In this document: positions 15,217 through 22,180 of the stretch, piece after piece
Layout: each line of letters begins with the position of its first letter
How positions within the stretch are numbered: position 1 is the stretch's first letter
Origin: an uncultured Bacteroidales bacterium
GTDB lineage: Bacteria; Bacteroidota; Bacteroidia; Bacteroidales; Bacteroidaceae
NCBI GenBank assembly: GCA_902783885.1
Contig: CACZSQ010000049.1
Span: 1-39,921 of the forward strand
Direction of reading: 5' to 3'
DNA length: 39,921 nucleotides
Translations under genes and position numbers: made by a program
The notes under the pieces: model-generated
What the model saw: the letters and a program-made list of their open reading frames with translations, nothing else
Told to the model about the DNA's origin: nothing
Databases searched by the model: none

Positions 15217-17640
15217 GTGGAAACAAGAAATCAACAAACAGAGCAACGCAATGAGCAGTCCTTCAATGTGATGGACATCCTGCACTACCTGCTCACAAAT
15301 TGGAAATGGTACGTTCTGTCGGTGGCCGTGTGCCTCGCGCTGGCCTACAACAAATACATCCACACGCAGCGCACCTATTTTAGTTCTATCGACGTACTCA
15401 TCAATGAGCCCTCAAACGGCGACGGCGTCGTGGGACTCGGCAAGTACAGTAGCGTCATCAACGCCGTGAACATCTCCAACGAGATGCACATGCTGCGTTC
15501 CAAGGAGCTGCTGGAGAAGATGGTGCACAACACCCATGCCGATATGCTCTACACCATCCGCATCCAGCTCTATCAGGGCGATATGTATGGCCGCGAGCCT
15601 GTCAGCATTGAGTTCCTTGACAGCGCCTGCGTGCAGGGAGCACAGTTCACGATGCACATCAAGGACAAAAAGCACGTCGTGCTCTCAGAGTTCTACGAAG
15701 GCTCACCCGAGGTGGATGTTCCCTTCGGTCAAGTTGTGAATACACCTGCCGGGAAACTGCGTATCACCCTCACGCCGAAGTTCGACAACTCCTGGATCGA
15801 CCTTGAGACCCACGTCACACGCTTTCCCGTCGAGAGCATTGTGCGCTTCTATCACAATGCCATCAGCATCGAGCAGGACGACGAGTCAGCTTCCATCCTC
15901 ACCATGGCGCTGCAGGACCAGTCCTACCAGCGTGCCCAAGCTGTGCTCCGGGGCCTCATCAACGTCTATAATGCCGACGCCCGCGCCAGCAAGCAGGAGA
16001 TAGCTGTTAAGACGGCCGACTTCATCAACGAGCGCATCAGCGTCATTGCTGAAGAACTGGGCAGCGTGGCTTCAGAGTTAGCGACTTTCAAGCGCAGCAA
16101 CAAATATGTTGACCCTTCACTCACCACGCAGCGCTACGTCGAAGAGTCCTACTCCGCTGAGAACGCGCAGATTGACAACGAGGTGGAGTTGCGTATGGCA
16201 GAAGCCATCAAGGACTACCTCACCAATCCCGACAATGCCAACGATCTCATTCCCGCCAACATAGGTTTGGAGAAGAGCGGCATCGAGGGCCAGATACAGA
16301 AGATCAACGCCCTGCAGCAAGAGTACAACCGCCTCGGCGGCGACGAGAGCCAGAGGAACCCCATCGTTGTGGAACTGCGTGAGAACTTGAAGACCCAGCG
16401 CAGCATCCTCACCGACTTGCTCAACAGCCACATCCGCAACCTGCGCACACAGCGCCAGAACATCACCTTCCGTGGACGTCTGGCAGAGAACAAGATGGCT
16501 GACATCCCCAAGAAGGAGAGCGAGGTCATCAGCATCGAGCGGCAACAGAAGATCAAGGATGTCCTTTACACCTTCCTGCTCAACAAACGCGAGGAGAACG
16601 CCATCTCCCAGGCCATGGTGGCTGACAATGCACGTATCATCGACAGCTCCGACGGCGACGAGATACCCATCAGTCCCAGCCGCTCAAAGATCATGTTCCT
16701 CGGGCTGCTGGCCGGACTTCTGATTCCCTCGCTCATCCTGCTCGCACGCATATTCCTCGACACCAAGGTGCGGACGCACCGCGACCTCGAGGGCGTGCTC
16801 TCCGTGCCGTTCCTCGGCGAGGTGCCCTTTGACAAGGAAGTAGATATCAAGAGCGCCTTCACATCGGGCAAGGGTGAGGGCGGCTCCCACCGCATCATCA
16901 CGGAGGCCATCCGCGTGCTGCGTACCAACATCGCCTTCATGGGCAAGGAGAAAGAGGGCGCACAGGTCATCACGCTCACCTCCTTCCATGAACATTCCGG
17001 CAAGACGTTCATCACCGCCAACCTGGCTAAGAGCCTTGCGATGGCTGACAAGCGTGTGCTGGTCATCGACCTCGACATACGCAAACGCTCGCTGACCATC
17101 CTGCGCGGCATACGCAACCACGCAGGTGCCTCAGACTATCTGGCTGGCAAGCTCACGGTTGCCGACATTCTGGTGAAGGGCGAGGGTGTGCTCCCCGACT
17201 TCATCCCTGCCGGACACCTCGCGCCCAATCCGTCGGAACTACTCATGCGGCCGCGTCTGGAGGCCTTACTGGCTGAAGTGGCTGCCGACTACGATTATGT
17301 CCTCATCGACAGCGTGCCCATCGGAGGTATCGCCGACACCAAGATCATCAACCGCGTGGCCGACCTCACGCTCTTCATCATCCGTGCCGGCAACATCGAC
17401 CGCCGTCAGCTGCCCGAGGTAGAACGCCTCTACCAGGACAATACGCTCACCAACATGGCCATTGTTCTTAACGGCTCCAGTCTCAAGCCCCTCTATGGCT
17501 ATGGTTATGGCTATGGGTATGGGTATGGTTACGGCTACGGATATGGTTACGGGTATGGCTACGGTTATACCGACCCTGAGGAACAACAAAAGCGGAAGCG
17601 CTATAAGCGCCTCCGCAGGTATGAGTTTTGGAAGAAATAG
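15217..17640 (+). CDS. wzc: Wzc-type chain-length regulator and BY-kinase
   Basis: 807 residues. A Wzz-type chain-length domain has transmembrane segments at about 31-48 and 496-516 with a long coiled-coil periplasmic part. The cytoplasmic kinase domain has a Walker A of the HEHSGKTFITANLAKSL form, Walker A' VLVIDLDIRKRS and Walker B YDYVLIDSVPIG. The C-terminus carries a run of 13 tyrosines in strict Y-G alternation (17494-17568), then a basic tail. Autophosphorylation of such a tyrosine cluster controls oligomer cycling and polymer length in Wzc. The GTG start at 15217 is used because in-frame stops lie just upstream; ATG codon 19 (before DILHYLL) is the alternative. It is the last gene of this operon and converges on the amidase 7 nt away. 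Confidence 0.92.
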   Translation: METRNQQTEQRNEQSFNVMDILHYLLTNWKWYVLSVAVCLALAYNKYIHTQRTYFSSIDVLINEPSNGDGVVGLGKYSSVINAVNISNEMHMLRSKELLEKMVHNTHADMLYTIRIQLYQGDMYGREPVSIEFLDSACVQGAQFTMHIKDKKHVVLSEFYEGSPEVDVPFGQVVNTPAGKLRITLTPKFDNSWIDLETHVTRFPVESIVRFYHNAISIEQDDESASILTMALQDQSYQRAQAVLRGLINVYNADARASKQEIAVKTADFINERISVIAEELGSVASELATFKRSNKYVDPSLTTQRYVEESYSAENAQIDNEVELRMAEAIKDYLTNPDNANDLIPANIGLEKSGIEGQIQKINALQQEYNRLGGDESQRNPIVVELRENLKTQRSILTDLLNSHIRNLRTQRQNITFRGRLAENKMADIPKKESEVISIERQQKIKDVLYTFLLNKREENAISQAMVADNARIIDSSDGDEIPISPSRSKIMFLGLLAGLLIPSLILLARIFLDTKVRTHRDLEGVLSVPFLGEVPFDKEVDIKSAFTSGKGEGGSHRIITEAIRVLRTNIAFMGKEKEGAQVITLTSFHEHSGKTFITANLAKSLAMADKRVLVIDLDIRKRSLTILRGIRNHAGASDYLAGKLTVADILVKGEGVLPDFIPAGHLAPNPSELLMRPRLEALLAEVAADYDYVLIDSVPIGGIADTKIINRVADLTLFIIRAGNIDRRQLPEVERLYQDNTLTNMAIVLNGSSLKPLYGYGYGYGYGYGYGYGYGYGYGYGYTDPEEQQKRKRYKRLRRYEFWKK
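17494..17568 (+). repeat. Tyr-Gly repeat tract in wzc
   Basis: 25 codons alternating Tyr (13) and Gly (12). Synonymous codons are mixed (TAT/TAC, GGC/GGT/GGG/GGA), so the pattern is conserved at protein level and is not a fresh DNA slippage product. Confidence 0.95.
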
Positions 17641-17647
17641 CCATTCT

Positions 17648-18124
17648 TCACTCATCACGTAGCAGCCCGTCGGGTTCGAGATCAAAGTAATCCACGAGCG
17701 CATCAAAGCAGGGACATTGTTTCACCCATTCTTCCGGGTCGATATGGCCGTTGCCGTCCACATCTGGCGAGAGGTCGCGATGCCCCATGATGATGGCTGA
17801 GGAGAATTGATTGTGAAGACGACAGAGCAAGGCATACATGCTCTCGCGCTGTGCCTTCGTGCGCGTGTCGCAAGCATAGCCGGCAGCATTCAGACCGCCC
17901 TCATAGCAGATGCCGATGGAGTGCTGGTTGTGCCCTTTGCAGTGGGCCCCGACCATCCAGAGCGGACGCCCTTCATGCACTTGCCCATCGCGCGTAATAT
18001 AATAATGGTACCCGATGTCCCGCCACCCCTTCCGGAGGTGGTCTTCACGGCACTGACGGAAGCTGTACTTCTGCGTTGTGCGTGTGGCGCTGCAATGCAG
18101 CACGATTAATGTAATGGTTCGCAT
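17648..18124 (-). CDS. N-acetylmuramoyl-L-alanine amidase (Amidase_2, T7-lysozyme-like)
   Basis: A 158-residue single-domain enzyme. Zinc ligands are recognisable: the histidine in LIVLHCSATR at about residue 10, the histidine in MGHRDLSPDVDGNGHIDPEEW, and the cysteine in KQCPCFD. GYHYYITRDGQVHEGRP is the usual central motif. It cleaves the bond between MurNAc and L-alanine in peptidoglycan. There is no signal peptide, which is typical of the phage-like members found beside smalltalk and HU-HIG genes in Bacteroidales. It would need another route to reach the cell wall. It is the last gene of the minus-strand module and is convergent with wzc. Confidence 0.9.
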   Translation of the reverse strand: MRTITLIVLHCSATRTTQKYSFRQCREDHLRKGWRDIGYHYYITRDGQVHEGRPLWMVGAHCKGHNQHSIGICYEGGLNAAGYACDTRTKAQRESMYALLCRLHNQFSSAIIMGHRDLSPDVDGNGHIDPEEWVKQCPCFDALVDYFDLEPDGLLRDE

Positions 18125-18133
18125 GAGGGAATC

Positions 18134-18161
18134 AGTTAAGAGTTAAGAGTTAATAGTTAAC
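18134..18161 (-). repeat. Heptad tandem repeat (AGTTAAN x4) between amidase and smalltalk genes
   Basis: Four plus-strand units AGTTAAG, AGTTAAG, AGTTAAT, AGTTAAC, lying directly upstream of the amidase start on the minus strand, in the position of its ribosome-binding site. Confidence 0.85.
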
Positions 18162-18266
18162 TCACAGCCCGCAGCTGCCAGCTGTCAGCGAGGTGATGAG
18201 TGCAGTGAGCACAGTGACGACGATGTCGAACACGCGCTTGAGGGTTCGTTTAGTACTTTCTGTCAT
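18162..18266 (-). CDS. Smalltalk protein (34-residue membrane peptide)
   Basis: A short ORF: MTESTKRTLKRVFDIVVTV then LTALITSLTAGSCGL. A basic N-terminus is followed by one hydrophobic helix and a C-terminal Ser-Cys. This matches the smalltalk proteins of Bacteroidetes, about 30-36 residues, which are found almost always next to an N-acetylmuramoyl-L-alanine amidase. It lies immediately upstream of the amidase with a heptad repeat between. Its small size and single helix suggest a holin-like or lipid-associated partner of the amidase, but no function is established. Confidence 0.8.
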   Translation of the reverse strand: MTESTKRTLKRVFDIVVTVLTALITSLTAGSCGL

Positions 18267-18270
18267 AATA

Positions 18271-18306
18271 GAGGCCCCCCTCTAACTCCCCCGAGGGGGA
18301 GGACTC
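18271..18306. repeat. Palindromic repeat copy f (intergenic)
   Basis: GAGGCCCCCCTCTAACTCCC followed by CCGAGGGGGAGGACTC: a G/C palindrome of the same general design as the 36-nt elements but a different subfamily. It lies just upstream of the smalltalk start on the minus strand. Confidence 0.6.
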
Positions 18307-18365
18307 AGTGCTACTGGGGGCGATGGAGTCTAGTAAACAAAATAAAAAGGTGTGGGGCTATTCAC

Positions 18366-18409
18366 CGCCGCAAAGCGGCTTTCACCCCTCACCGCTGCGA
18401 AACAGCTTT
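18366..18409. repeat. Two related small hairpins after the HU-like gene
   Basis: GCCGC-AAA-GCGGC (18367-18379) followed by TTTC, and GCTG-CGAAA-CAGC (18394-18406) followed by TTT. The two are diverged direct repeats (TCACCGCYGC...). The T-runs are on the plus strand, so any terminator role would face plus-strand transcripts. Confidence 0.5.
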
Positions 18410-18420
18410 AACTGCAGTGT

Positions 18421-18906
18421 TTAGTCGCCTTCGCCTTCCTCGTCATCCTCGGGCGTCCAGTCGGCCGTGGTCTGACCGGCATTCTCAGCCTTGAGGGCTG
18501 CAGCCTGAGCCTTACGGGTAGTGGTCTTCTCGAACTCTGCATCGCGGCGCAGGTTGTCAAAAGCGGCACCGGGGTTGAAGTTGATGCCCATCGTCTTGAT
18601 GTTCTGCGAGGAGAACTTCTCCTTGGACTCGGCACCCTCGGAGGTGATGGCAGGCGCGAAGGTGCCGATGTCCCCCAACAGAACCTTATAGCCCTGCAGA
18701 ATCAGCTCGCGCATACACTCGCTGAGTTCCGTGAGGACACCCACCACAGTACCCTTGGAGAATACCGAGTTGTGTTCCGTGATATGTCCCGCCAGCTCAT
18801 TGATACTGACAAGACCCGTCAGTTGGAGGTTGGCATACGCTTTCTTGCCATCCTCGGGACGCATGGGATTGGACATCAAAGCCACACTGTACTGAATCTT
18901 CTTCAT
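18421..18906 (-). CDS. HU-family DNA-binding protein (HU-HIG type)
   Basis: 161 residues. It starts MKKIQYSVALMSNPMRPEDG, the characteristic N-terminus of the Bacteroidetes HU-HIG group, and continues with YANLQLTGLVSINELAGHI and SVFSKGTVVGVLTELSECM. The HU-like beta-arm region is GYKVLLGDIGTFAPAI, then IKTMGINFNPGAAFDNL. The C-terminal 30 residues are alanine-rich and then acidic (DDEEGEGD), an expected flexible tail. It probably binds DNA as a dimer, and its target is unknown. It is the first gene of the minus-strand HU, smalltalk, amidase set, with a heptad repeat directly before its start and a hairpin leader further up. Confidence 0.88.
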   Translation of the reverse strand: MKKIQYSVALMSNPMRPEDGKKAYANLQLTGLVSINELAGHITEHNSVFSKGTVVGVLTELSECMRELILQGYKVLLGDIGTFAPAITSEGAESKEKFSSQNIKTMGINFNPGAAFDNLRRDAEFEKTTTRKAQAAALKAENAGQTTADWTPEDDEEGEGD

Positions 18907-18907
18907 T

Positions 18908-18935
18908 AGTTAAAAGTTAATAGTTAATAGTTAAT
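18908..18935 (-). repeat. Heptad tandem repeat (AGTTAAN x4) before the HU-like gene
   Basis: Units AGTTAAA, AGTTAAT, AGTTAAT, AGTTAAT on the plus strand. They begin 1 nt beyond the minus-strand start codon and so cover its ribosome-binding region. Confidence 0.85.
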
Positions 18936-18978
18936 GATCACTGATGTCGTTGGCCATTGACATTCTGTCTTAGTCTAA

Positions 18979-19014
18979 AACCCTTAACACTTTCGGTCGA
19001 AACCTTTAAGGGTT
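18979..19014. promoter_or_regulatory. Nested hairpin in the HU-like operon leader
   Basis: AACCCTTAA (18979-18987) pairs with TTAAGGGTT (19006-19014), and TTTCG/CGAAA form an inner stem around GT. It lies between the likely promoter at 19050-19057 and the HU-like start; attenuator, operator or terminator are all possible. Confidence 0.5.
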
Positions 19015-19049
19015 ATCGCCCAAAGCCTTAGGACTTCCGAATAACGATG

Positions 19050-19057
19050 CAAAGATA
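19050..19057 (-). promoter_or_regulatory. Promoter -7 element of the HU/smalltalk/amidase operon
   Basis: Minus strand 19057-19050 reads TATCTTTG. It gives a leader of about 135 nt. No clear -33 TTTG is seen. Confidence 0.55.
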
Positions 19058-19150
19058 CGGCGCATGAGAAGGTAGATGATGGTCATACACACCCACGTTA
19101 CCGAACCGGCACGATTCCGTGTGATTCGGTGAGATAAACCAACAAAAACA

Positions 19151-19182
19151 TTTGCTTAATTCAGAGAAAATCAATATCTTTG
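19151..19182 (+). promoter_or_regulatory. Full promoter of the DUF4248 gene
   Basis: TTTG (19151-19154), 20-nt spacer, TATCTTTG (19175-19182): an exact Bacteroidetes -33/-7 promoter, 31 nt before the DUF4248 start. Confidence 0.85.
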
Positions 19183-19213
19183 CAACTGATTAAACATTAC
19201 AAAGACATTGATT

Positions 19214-19444
19214 ATGAAAGAAGAAATCAAGGAAATCCGTGTGCGCTCCATGAGCAAGTCGGAGCTCGCTATGGCATACGCCCCTACCCTCACTCCACAG
19301 GCTGCCGTCAACCGCCTGATGATGTGGATTCACCACAACCCCGAACTCACCGACCTGCTTCTCCGCTCCGGCTATCGCAAGATGCAGAAGCTCTTCACCT
19401 CCTATCAGGTACGCCTCATCCTCGACTACCTCGGGGAGCCATAA
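19214..19444 (+). CDS. DUF4248 domain protein
   Basis: 76 residues: MKEEIKEIRVRSMSKSELAM, then AYAPTLTPQAAVNRLMMWI and a tail ending IRL-type YQVRLILDYLGEP. This is the DUF4248 family, short helical proteins found in Bacteroidales beside HU-HIG, smalltalk, amidase and VirE-N genes, often at capsule loci. The fold is likely a helix-turn-helix-like bundle (SKSELAMAYAPTLTPQAAVNRL resembles an HTH), but the function is unknown. The ATG at 19214 is preferred over the TTG two codons earlier. It has its own strong promoter and is divergent from the HU-like operon and convergent with the VirE-like gene. Confidence 0.82.
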   Translation: MKEEIKEIRVRSMSKSELAMAYAPTLTPQAAVNRLMMWIHHNPELTDLLLRSGYRKMQKLFTSYQVRLILDYLGEP

Positions 19445-19458
19445 TGACCATTCTCATT

Positions 19459-19581
19459 GGACCGATAGGACCGATTGATCATTCAAACCCCATACGCGCA
19501 CGCAGGAACTCTTAAAACTCGTCTCGCGTTTTTCATGATAGATAATAATTAGTCTAAGAGAGGCATCGGTCCTATCGGTCC
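19459..19581. repeat. 17-bp inverted repeat pair flanking a convergent intergenic gap
   Basis: GGACCGATAGGACCGAT (19459-19475) is the exact complement of 19565-19581, separated by 89 nt. Each arm has an internal ACCGAT direct repeat. It sits between the ends of the DUF4248 and VirE-like genes; the loop is long for a terminator. No gene is seen between the arms. Confidence 0.8.
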
Positions 19582-19603
19582 GTTCGGTCTTCTATACTAC
19601 TTG

Positions 19604-21700
19604 TTACTGTTGGACGCCCATGGCAGACAGCCGTCGTTTGGCATTGATGCTTTCGGCGCTGTTTTCCAGAACGATGTAGCCCCTTGACCCATGTTTGGGA
19701 AGTCTCAATTGAACAAATCCCATCTTTTTCAACAACGCTCCCAGTTGTCTCACATCTAACGGCTTGCGGATGTTGCCATACATGGTCAGCTTGGCACTGA
19801 TTTCAGCAACGGTTAACAGCATGGCTCCATTGGTGCCAGGCTGACACGGCGCGAAATAGACGGGTAGCAGCTGTTCCTCGTTGCTCTCCACGGTGAACGC
19901 ATCCACATGATTGGCTACGGTCTGGATGTCATCCAACGAGAACCAGTAGCTGAAACCCTGCCGCACCAGCGCCCATGCCTGCGCATACATCCCTGCGTAA
20001 GGCAAGGGGTGCTCGAAGGGAGAATCAATAGCCTCGACATGAAATGGCAGCCAACGGCGGTTGCCCGTCGTGTCCGTCAGGAACTGCTCCTTGTTACCAG
20101 AGGCTACATACGATGCCACTCGCAGGCGCCGTTCTTTCGATTGTGCATACGCCGCGCGCACATTGATATCCGAGGCCGTGATGAGCGACTTCAGCGCATT
20201 CAGCTCCTGCTCCGACATGCGGTCTATCTCGTCCATGTTAATGAGTCCGAATTCCGTGGCCCGCAGTTGCTCGTCCTTGTCCAAGGCCCGTGCTCCACTT
20301 TGGCGGCAGCGGTATTGCGCCAGTTCCGGCGGCATGAGTGCATCCAACCACGTCGTCTTGAAGATGCCCTGCATACCGATGAGCACCAGCACCTGATGAT
20401 TGACCACGCGGTCGTCCATCCACGCAGCCACCATCGCACAGAACCATTTCCTGAAACAGTTCTCCCATAAGGTTCCCTCGGTCTTCACCATGTTCGCGAC
20501 CTCTGCGATATAGTCCTTGCCATCCCATTCCGGCAGACTCAAGATATACTCGCGTAGCGGGTTCACCTCCGGCACCACGCCAGAGTTGAGTACATGCCTA
20601 AAATCCTGAAAATTAAGATTCGTGCACAAGGCCTGGCAACACTCGATGAAGAGGTCATTCATCCCGCGTTCCGTCAACTCCGTCCACCCCTCGCTGCCAA
20701 TCTGTATTTTTCGGGACAAAGCATCCCATCGTAACCCTTTCCCTTTGAGGAACGCCGCAATCTGTTCTACTCTCGTGCTGCCAGTACTCCCCTCCCTCCA
20801 CGGGAGGGGTTGGGGGTGGGTCTTATAACACGCCCTGATGACCGCCTCGGTCTCGGCGTAATCAGGAAACTTCTCCAAGGCCCACGCCACCGCCGTTTCT
20901 TCGCTGAAGCGCATGTGGCAGAGCTTGTAGCCTACGCGCATCACGTAGTCATTATGATGTCCGGGCGCATAAACCGCGCCGTCGGCCTCCACCTCGGGTC
21001 GCACCTTGTGCTCGTATGTACGCTCCAGTCTGGCCCGCTCGCGGGATTGCCGTTTTGTGGCTCTCTGTTGCTTCAATGTTTCACGAGCGACCTCTTCAAT
21101 CTCCTCTGCCGAGAATGGCACGGCATCCAGGTTCAGATAGACCTCCGGGTCGTGCGCCAGCCCACTGAGCCGACCCACATTCTTGCACTGCAAATCCGTG
21201 TCCACGCCCAGCAGTTCCGCATAGTACGCATTGCCCGCCGCGAACGCTTTCGGATACCACTGCATCTGCTGTTCCAGCGGAAACGAGCCATCCAGCTCAT
21301 AACGGAATATCACCCGCAGCCCTTGCCCGCTGATTGTCCTATAACACAGCAGCGTGTGCGGATCCGCCACAGCCTTCTCCCAGAGCTCCGCCAACAGACT
21401 CCAACCGCCGCTGGCTTCCCCCTCGCCCTTTGGAGAGGGGGGTAGGAGGTGAGGCCCATCCACATCCACCAACGATAGCCCCGTCAGCCTCGTGATGTCG
21501 CCCTTGGTCTTCCCGCCTTCAAACCGCGCAGCAACACCGAATAGAGGGCTCGATGCTTTCACATCTTTATTCTTCGTTACACGATACGACTCCGTGAGTG
21601 CCCGGATGTGCTCGTCAGCCTTGATCATCGCTGCCACAGCCTCCAGAGTGCTGCTTAGCGGGCGCTTCGTGGTGAAATTCTGAAATAATGATACTTCCAT
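19604..21700 (-). CDS. VirE-family primase/helicase-like protein (BT4734-like N-terminus)
   Basis: 698 residues. N-terminal BT4734/VirE_N region (about 1-190): LSLVDVDG, then DPHTLLCYRTISGQGLRVIFRY, resembling a primase-polymerase fold. The C-terminal VirE ATPase (about 370-600) has VLVLIGMQGIFKTTWLDALM as a Walker A variant, INMDEIDRM as Walker B, and VASGNKEQFLTDTTGNRRWL. Proteins of this type resemble phage or plasmid replication initiators. Walker A has F where G is usual before K, as in some Bacteroidetes relatives. Two palindromic repeats lie in frame (20784-20822 and 21416-21455), both in loops between conserved blocks. In Bacteroidales it accompanies DUF4248/HU-HIG/amidase at capsule loci; the role there is unknown. 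Confidence 0.85.
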   Translation of the reverse strand: MEVSLFQNFTTKRPLSSTLEAVAAMIKADEHIRALTESYRVTKNKDVKASSPLFGVAARFEGGKTKGDITRLTGLSLVDVDGPHLLPPSPKGEGEASGGWSLLAELWEKAVADPHTLLCYRTISGQGLRVIFRYELDGSFPLEQQMQWYPKAFAAGNAYYAELLGVDTDLQCKNVGRLSGLAHDPEVYLNLDAVPFSAEEIEEVARETLKQQRATKRQSRERARLERTYEHKVRPEVEADGAVYAPGHHNDYVMRVGYKLCHMRFSEETAVAWALEKFPDYAETEAVIRACYKTHPQPLPWREGSTGSTRVEQIAAFLKGKGLRWDALSRKIQIGSEGWTELTERGMNDLFIECCQALCTNLNFQDFRHVLNSGVVPEVNPLREYILSLPEWDGKDYIAEVANMVKTEGTLWENCFRKWFCAMVAAWMDDRVVNHQVLVLIGMQGIFKTTWLDALMPPELAQYRCRQSGARALDKDEQLRATEFGLINMDEIDRMSEQELNALKSLITASDINVRAAYAQSKERRLRVASYVASGNKEQFLTDTTGNRRWLPFHVEAIDSPFEHPLPYAGMYAQAWALVRQGFSYWFSLDDIQTVANHVDAFTVESNEEQLLPVYFAPCQPGTNGAMLLTVAEISAKLTMYGNIRKPLDVRQLGALLKKMGFVQLRLPKHGSRGYIVLENSAESINAKRRLSAMGVQQ
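20784..20822. repeat. Palindromic repeat copy g (in VirE-like gene)
   Basis: ACTCCCCTCCCTCCACGGG then AGGGGTTGGGGGTGGGTCT. In the gene's frame it encodes THPQPLPWREGS between the end of the VirE_N part and the KGLRWD segment. Confidence 0.7.
21416..21455. repeat. Palindromic repeat copy h (in VirE-like gene)
   Basis: C-rich arm TTCCCCCTCGCCC, TTTG loop, GAGAGGGGGG arm and a GGTAGGAGGTGAGG tail. It encodes HLLPPSPKGEGEA, splitting SLVDVDG from LLAELWEK in the N-terminal domain. Confidence 0.65.
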
Positions 21701-21715
21701 GTTGAGTTTATTGTT

Positions 21716-21739
21716 TTAACGATAACCTTAACGATAACT
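21716..21739 (-). repeat. 12-nt tandem repeat upstream of the VirE-like gene
   Basis: TTAACGATAACC followed by TTAACGATAACT, 15 nt upstream of the VirE-like start. AACGATAAC also occurs inside the GT2 gene near 7153. It may be an operator or simple-sequence repeat. Confidence 0.5.
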
Positions 21740-21818
21740 TATTATTGGCTGCGAAGATAGTGTTTTTTGTTCAAAATAGCAACCGCCCGCCCTCCAACTT
21801 TCACATTCAATAACTACC

Positions 21819-21838
21819 CATTGCCGCATCCGGCAATG
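21819..21838. promoter_or_regulatory. 8-bp perfect hairpin before the broken HTH gene
   Basis: CATTGCCG, loop CATC, CGGCAATG. It lies 17 nt upstream of the HTH ATG, a natural operator position for the HTH protein itself or a translation-control hairpin. Confidence 0.5.
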
Positions 21839-21855
21839 ATACAACAAAAATTTAT

Positions 21856-22152
21856 ATGACCAATCAGACATTTAGCGGTTTTCACGCCGATGCAGCCCTT
21901 CAGGGACTCGGCGACGCCATCAAATCGCTGGCAAGGTACAGTAGCCTCAGCGACCAACAATTAGCGCGCGACTACCATCTCGGCACGCACACCATCATGG
22001 ATGTCTAATCGGGCAATACAACCACTTCCATTATCTCCTACCTCCGCGTGCTCGATGCACGAGCCCGCGAGGCTCATCTCACCGTCGATGAAGTCCACCA
22101 CATCCTCCGAAGGTTTGTGGAAAAACTATTGGAGCCGCAATGGATTCGGTAA
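21856..22152 (+). pseudogene. XRE-like HTH regulator interrupted by one TAA codon
   Basis: From ATG 21856 the frame reads 50 residues, meets TAA at 22006-22008, then continues open for 47 more residues to a natural stop at 22150-22152. The joined product has a Cro/C1-type helix-turn-helix: LSDQQLARDYHLGTHTIMDV, stop, SGNTTTSIISYLRVL. In XRE proteins that position is nearly always glutamate (xxIExG), and GAA to TAA is a single-base change. A nonsense mutation, or a sequencing error, therefore truncates an otherwise intact regulator. It ends 28 nt before the flippase gene and probably once controlled, or was co-transcribed with, the second polysaccharide block. The second half could also be made from an internal start or readthrough. 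Confidence 0.75.
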
Positions 22153-22154
22153 AA

Positions 22155-22162
22155 TATCTTTA
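22155..22162 (+). promoter_or_regulatory. Weak promoter-like -7 element before wzx
   Basis: TATCTTTA differs from TAnnTTTG only at the last base and lies 18 nt before the wzx start, leaving a very short leader. No convincing -33 box. It is the only candidate seen for a separate start of the second block. Confidence 0.3.
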
Positions 22163-22180
22163 ACGGGAAGTATATTTTAA

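Noticed and set aside
18271..18409. CRISPR array
   Set aside because: Several short palindromes occur, but there are no regularly spaced identical repeats with unique spacers.
19180..19515. 111-codon plus-strand ORF overlapping DUF4248
   Set aside because: It is out of frame with the recognisable DUF4248 protein and starts at the promoter itself.
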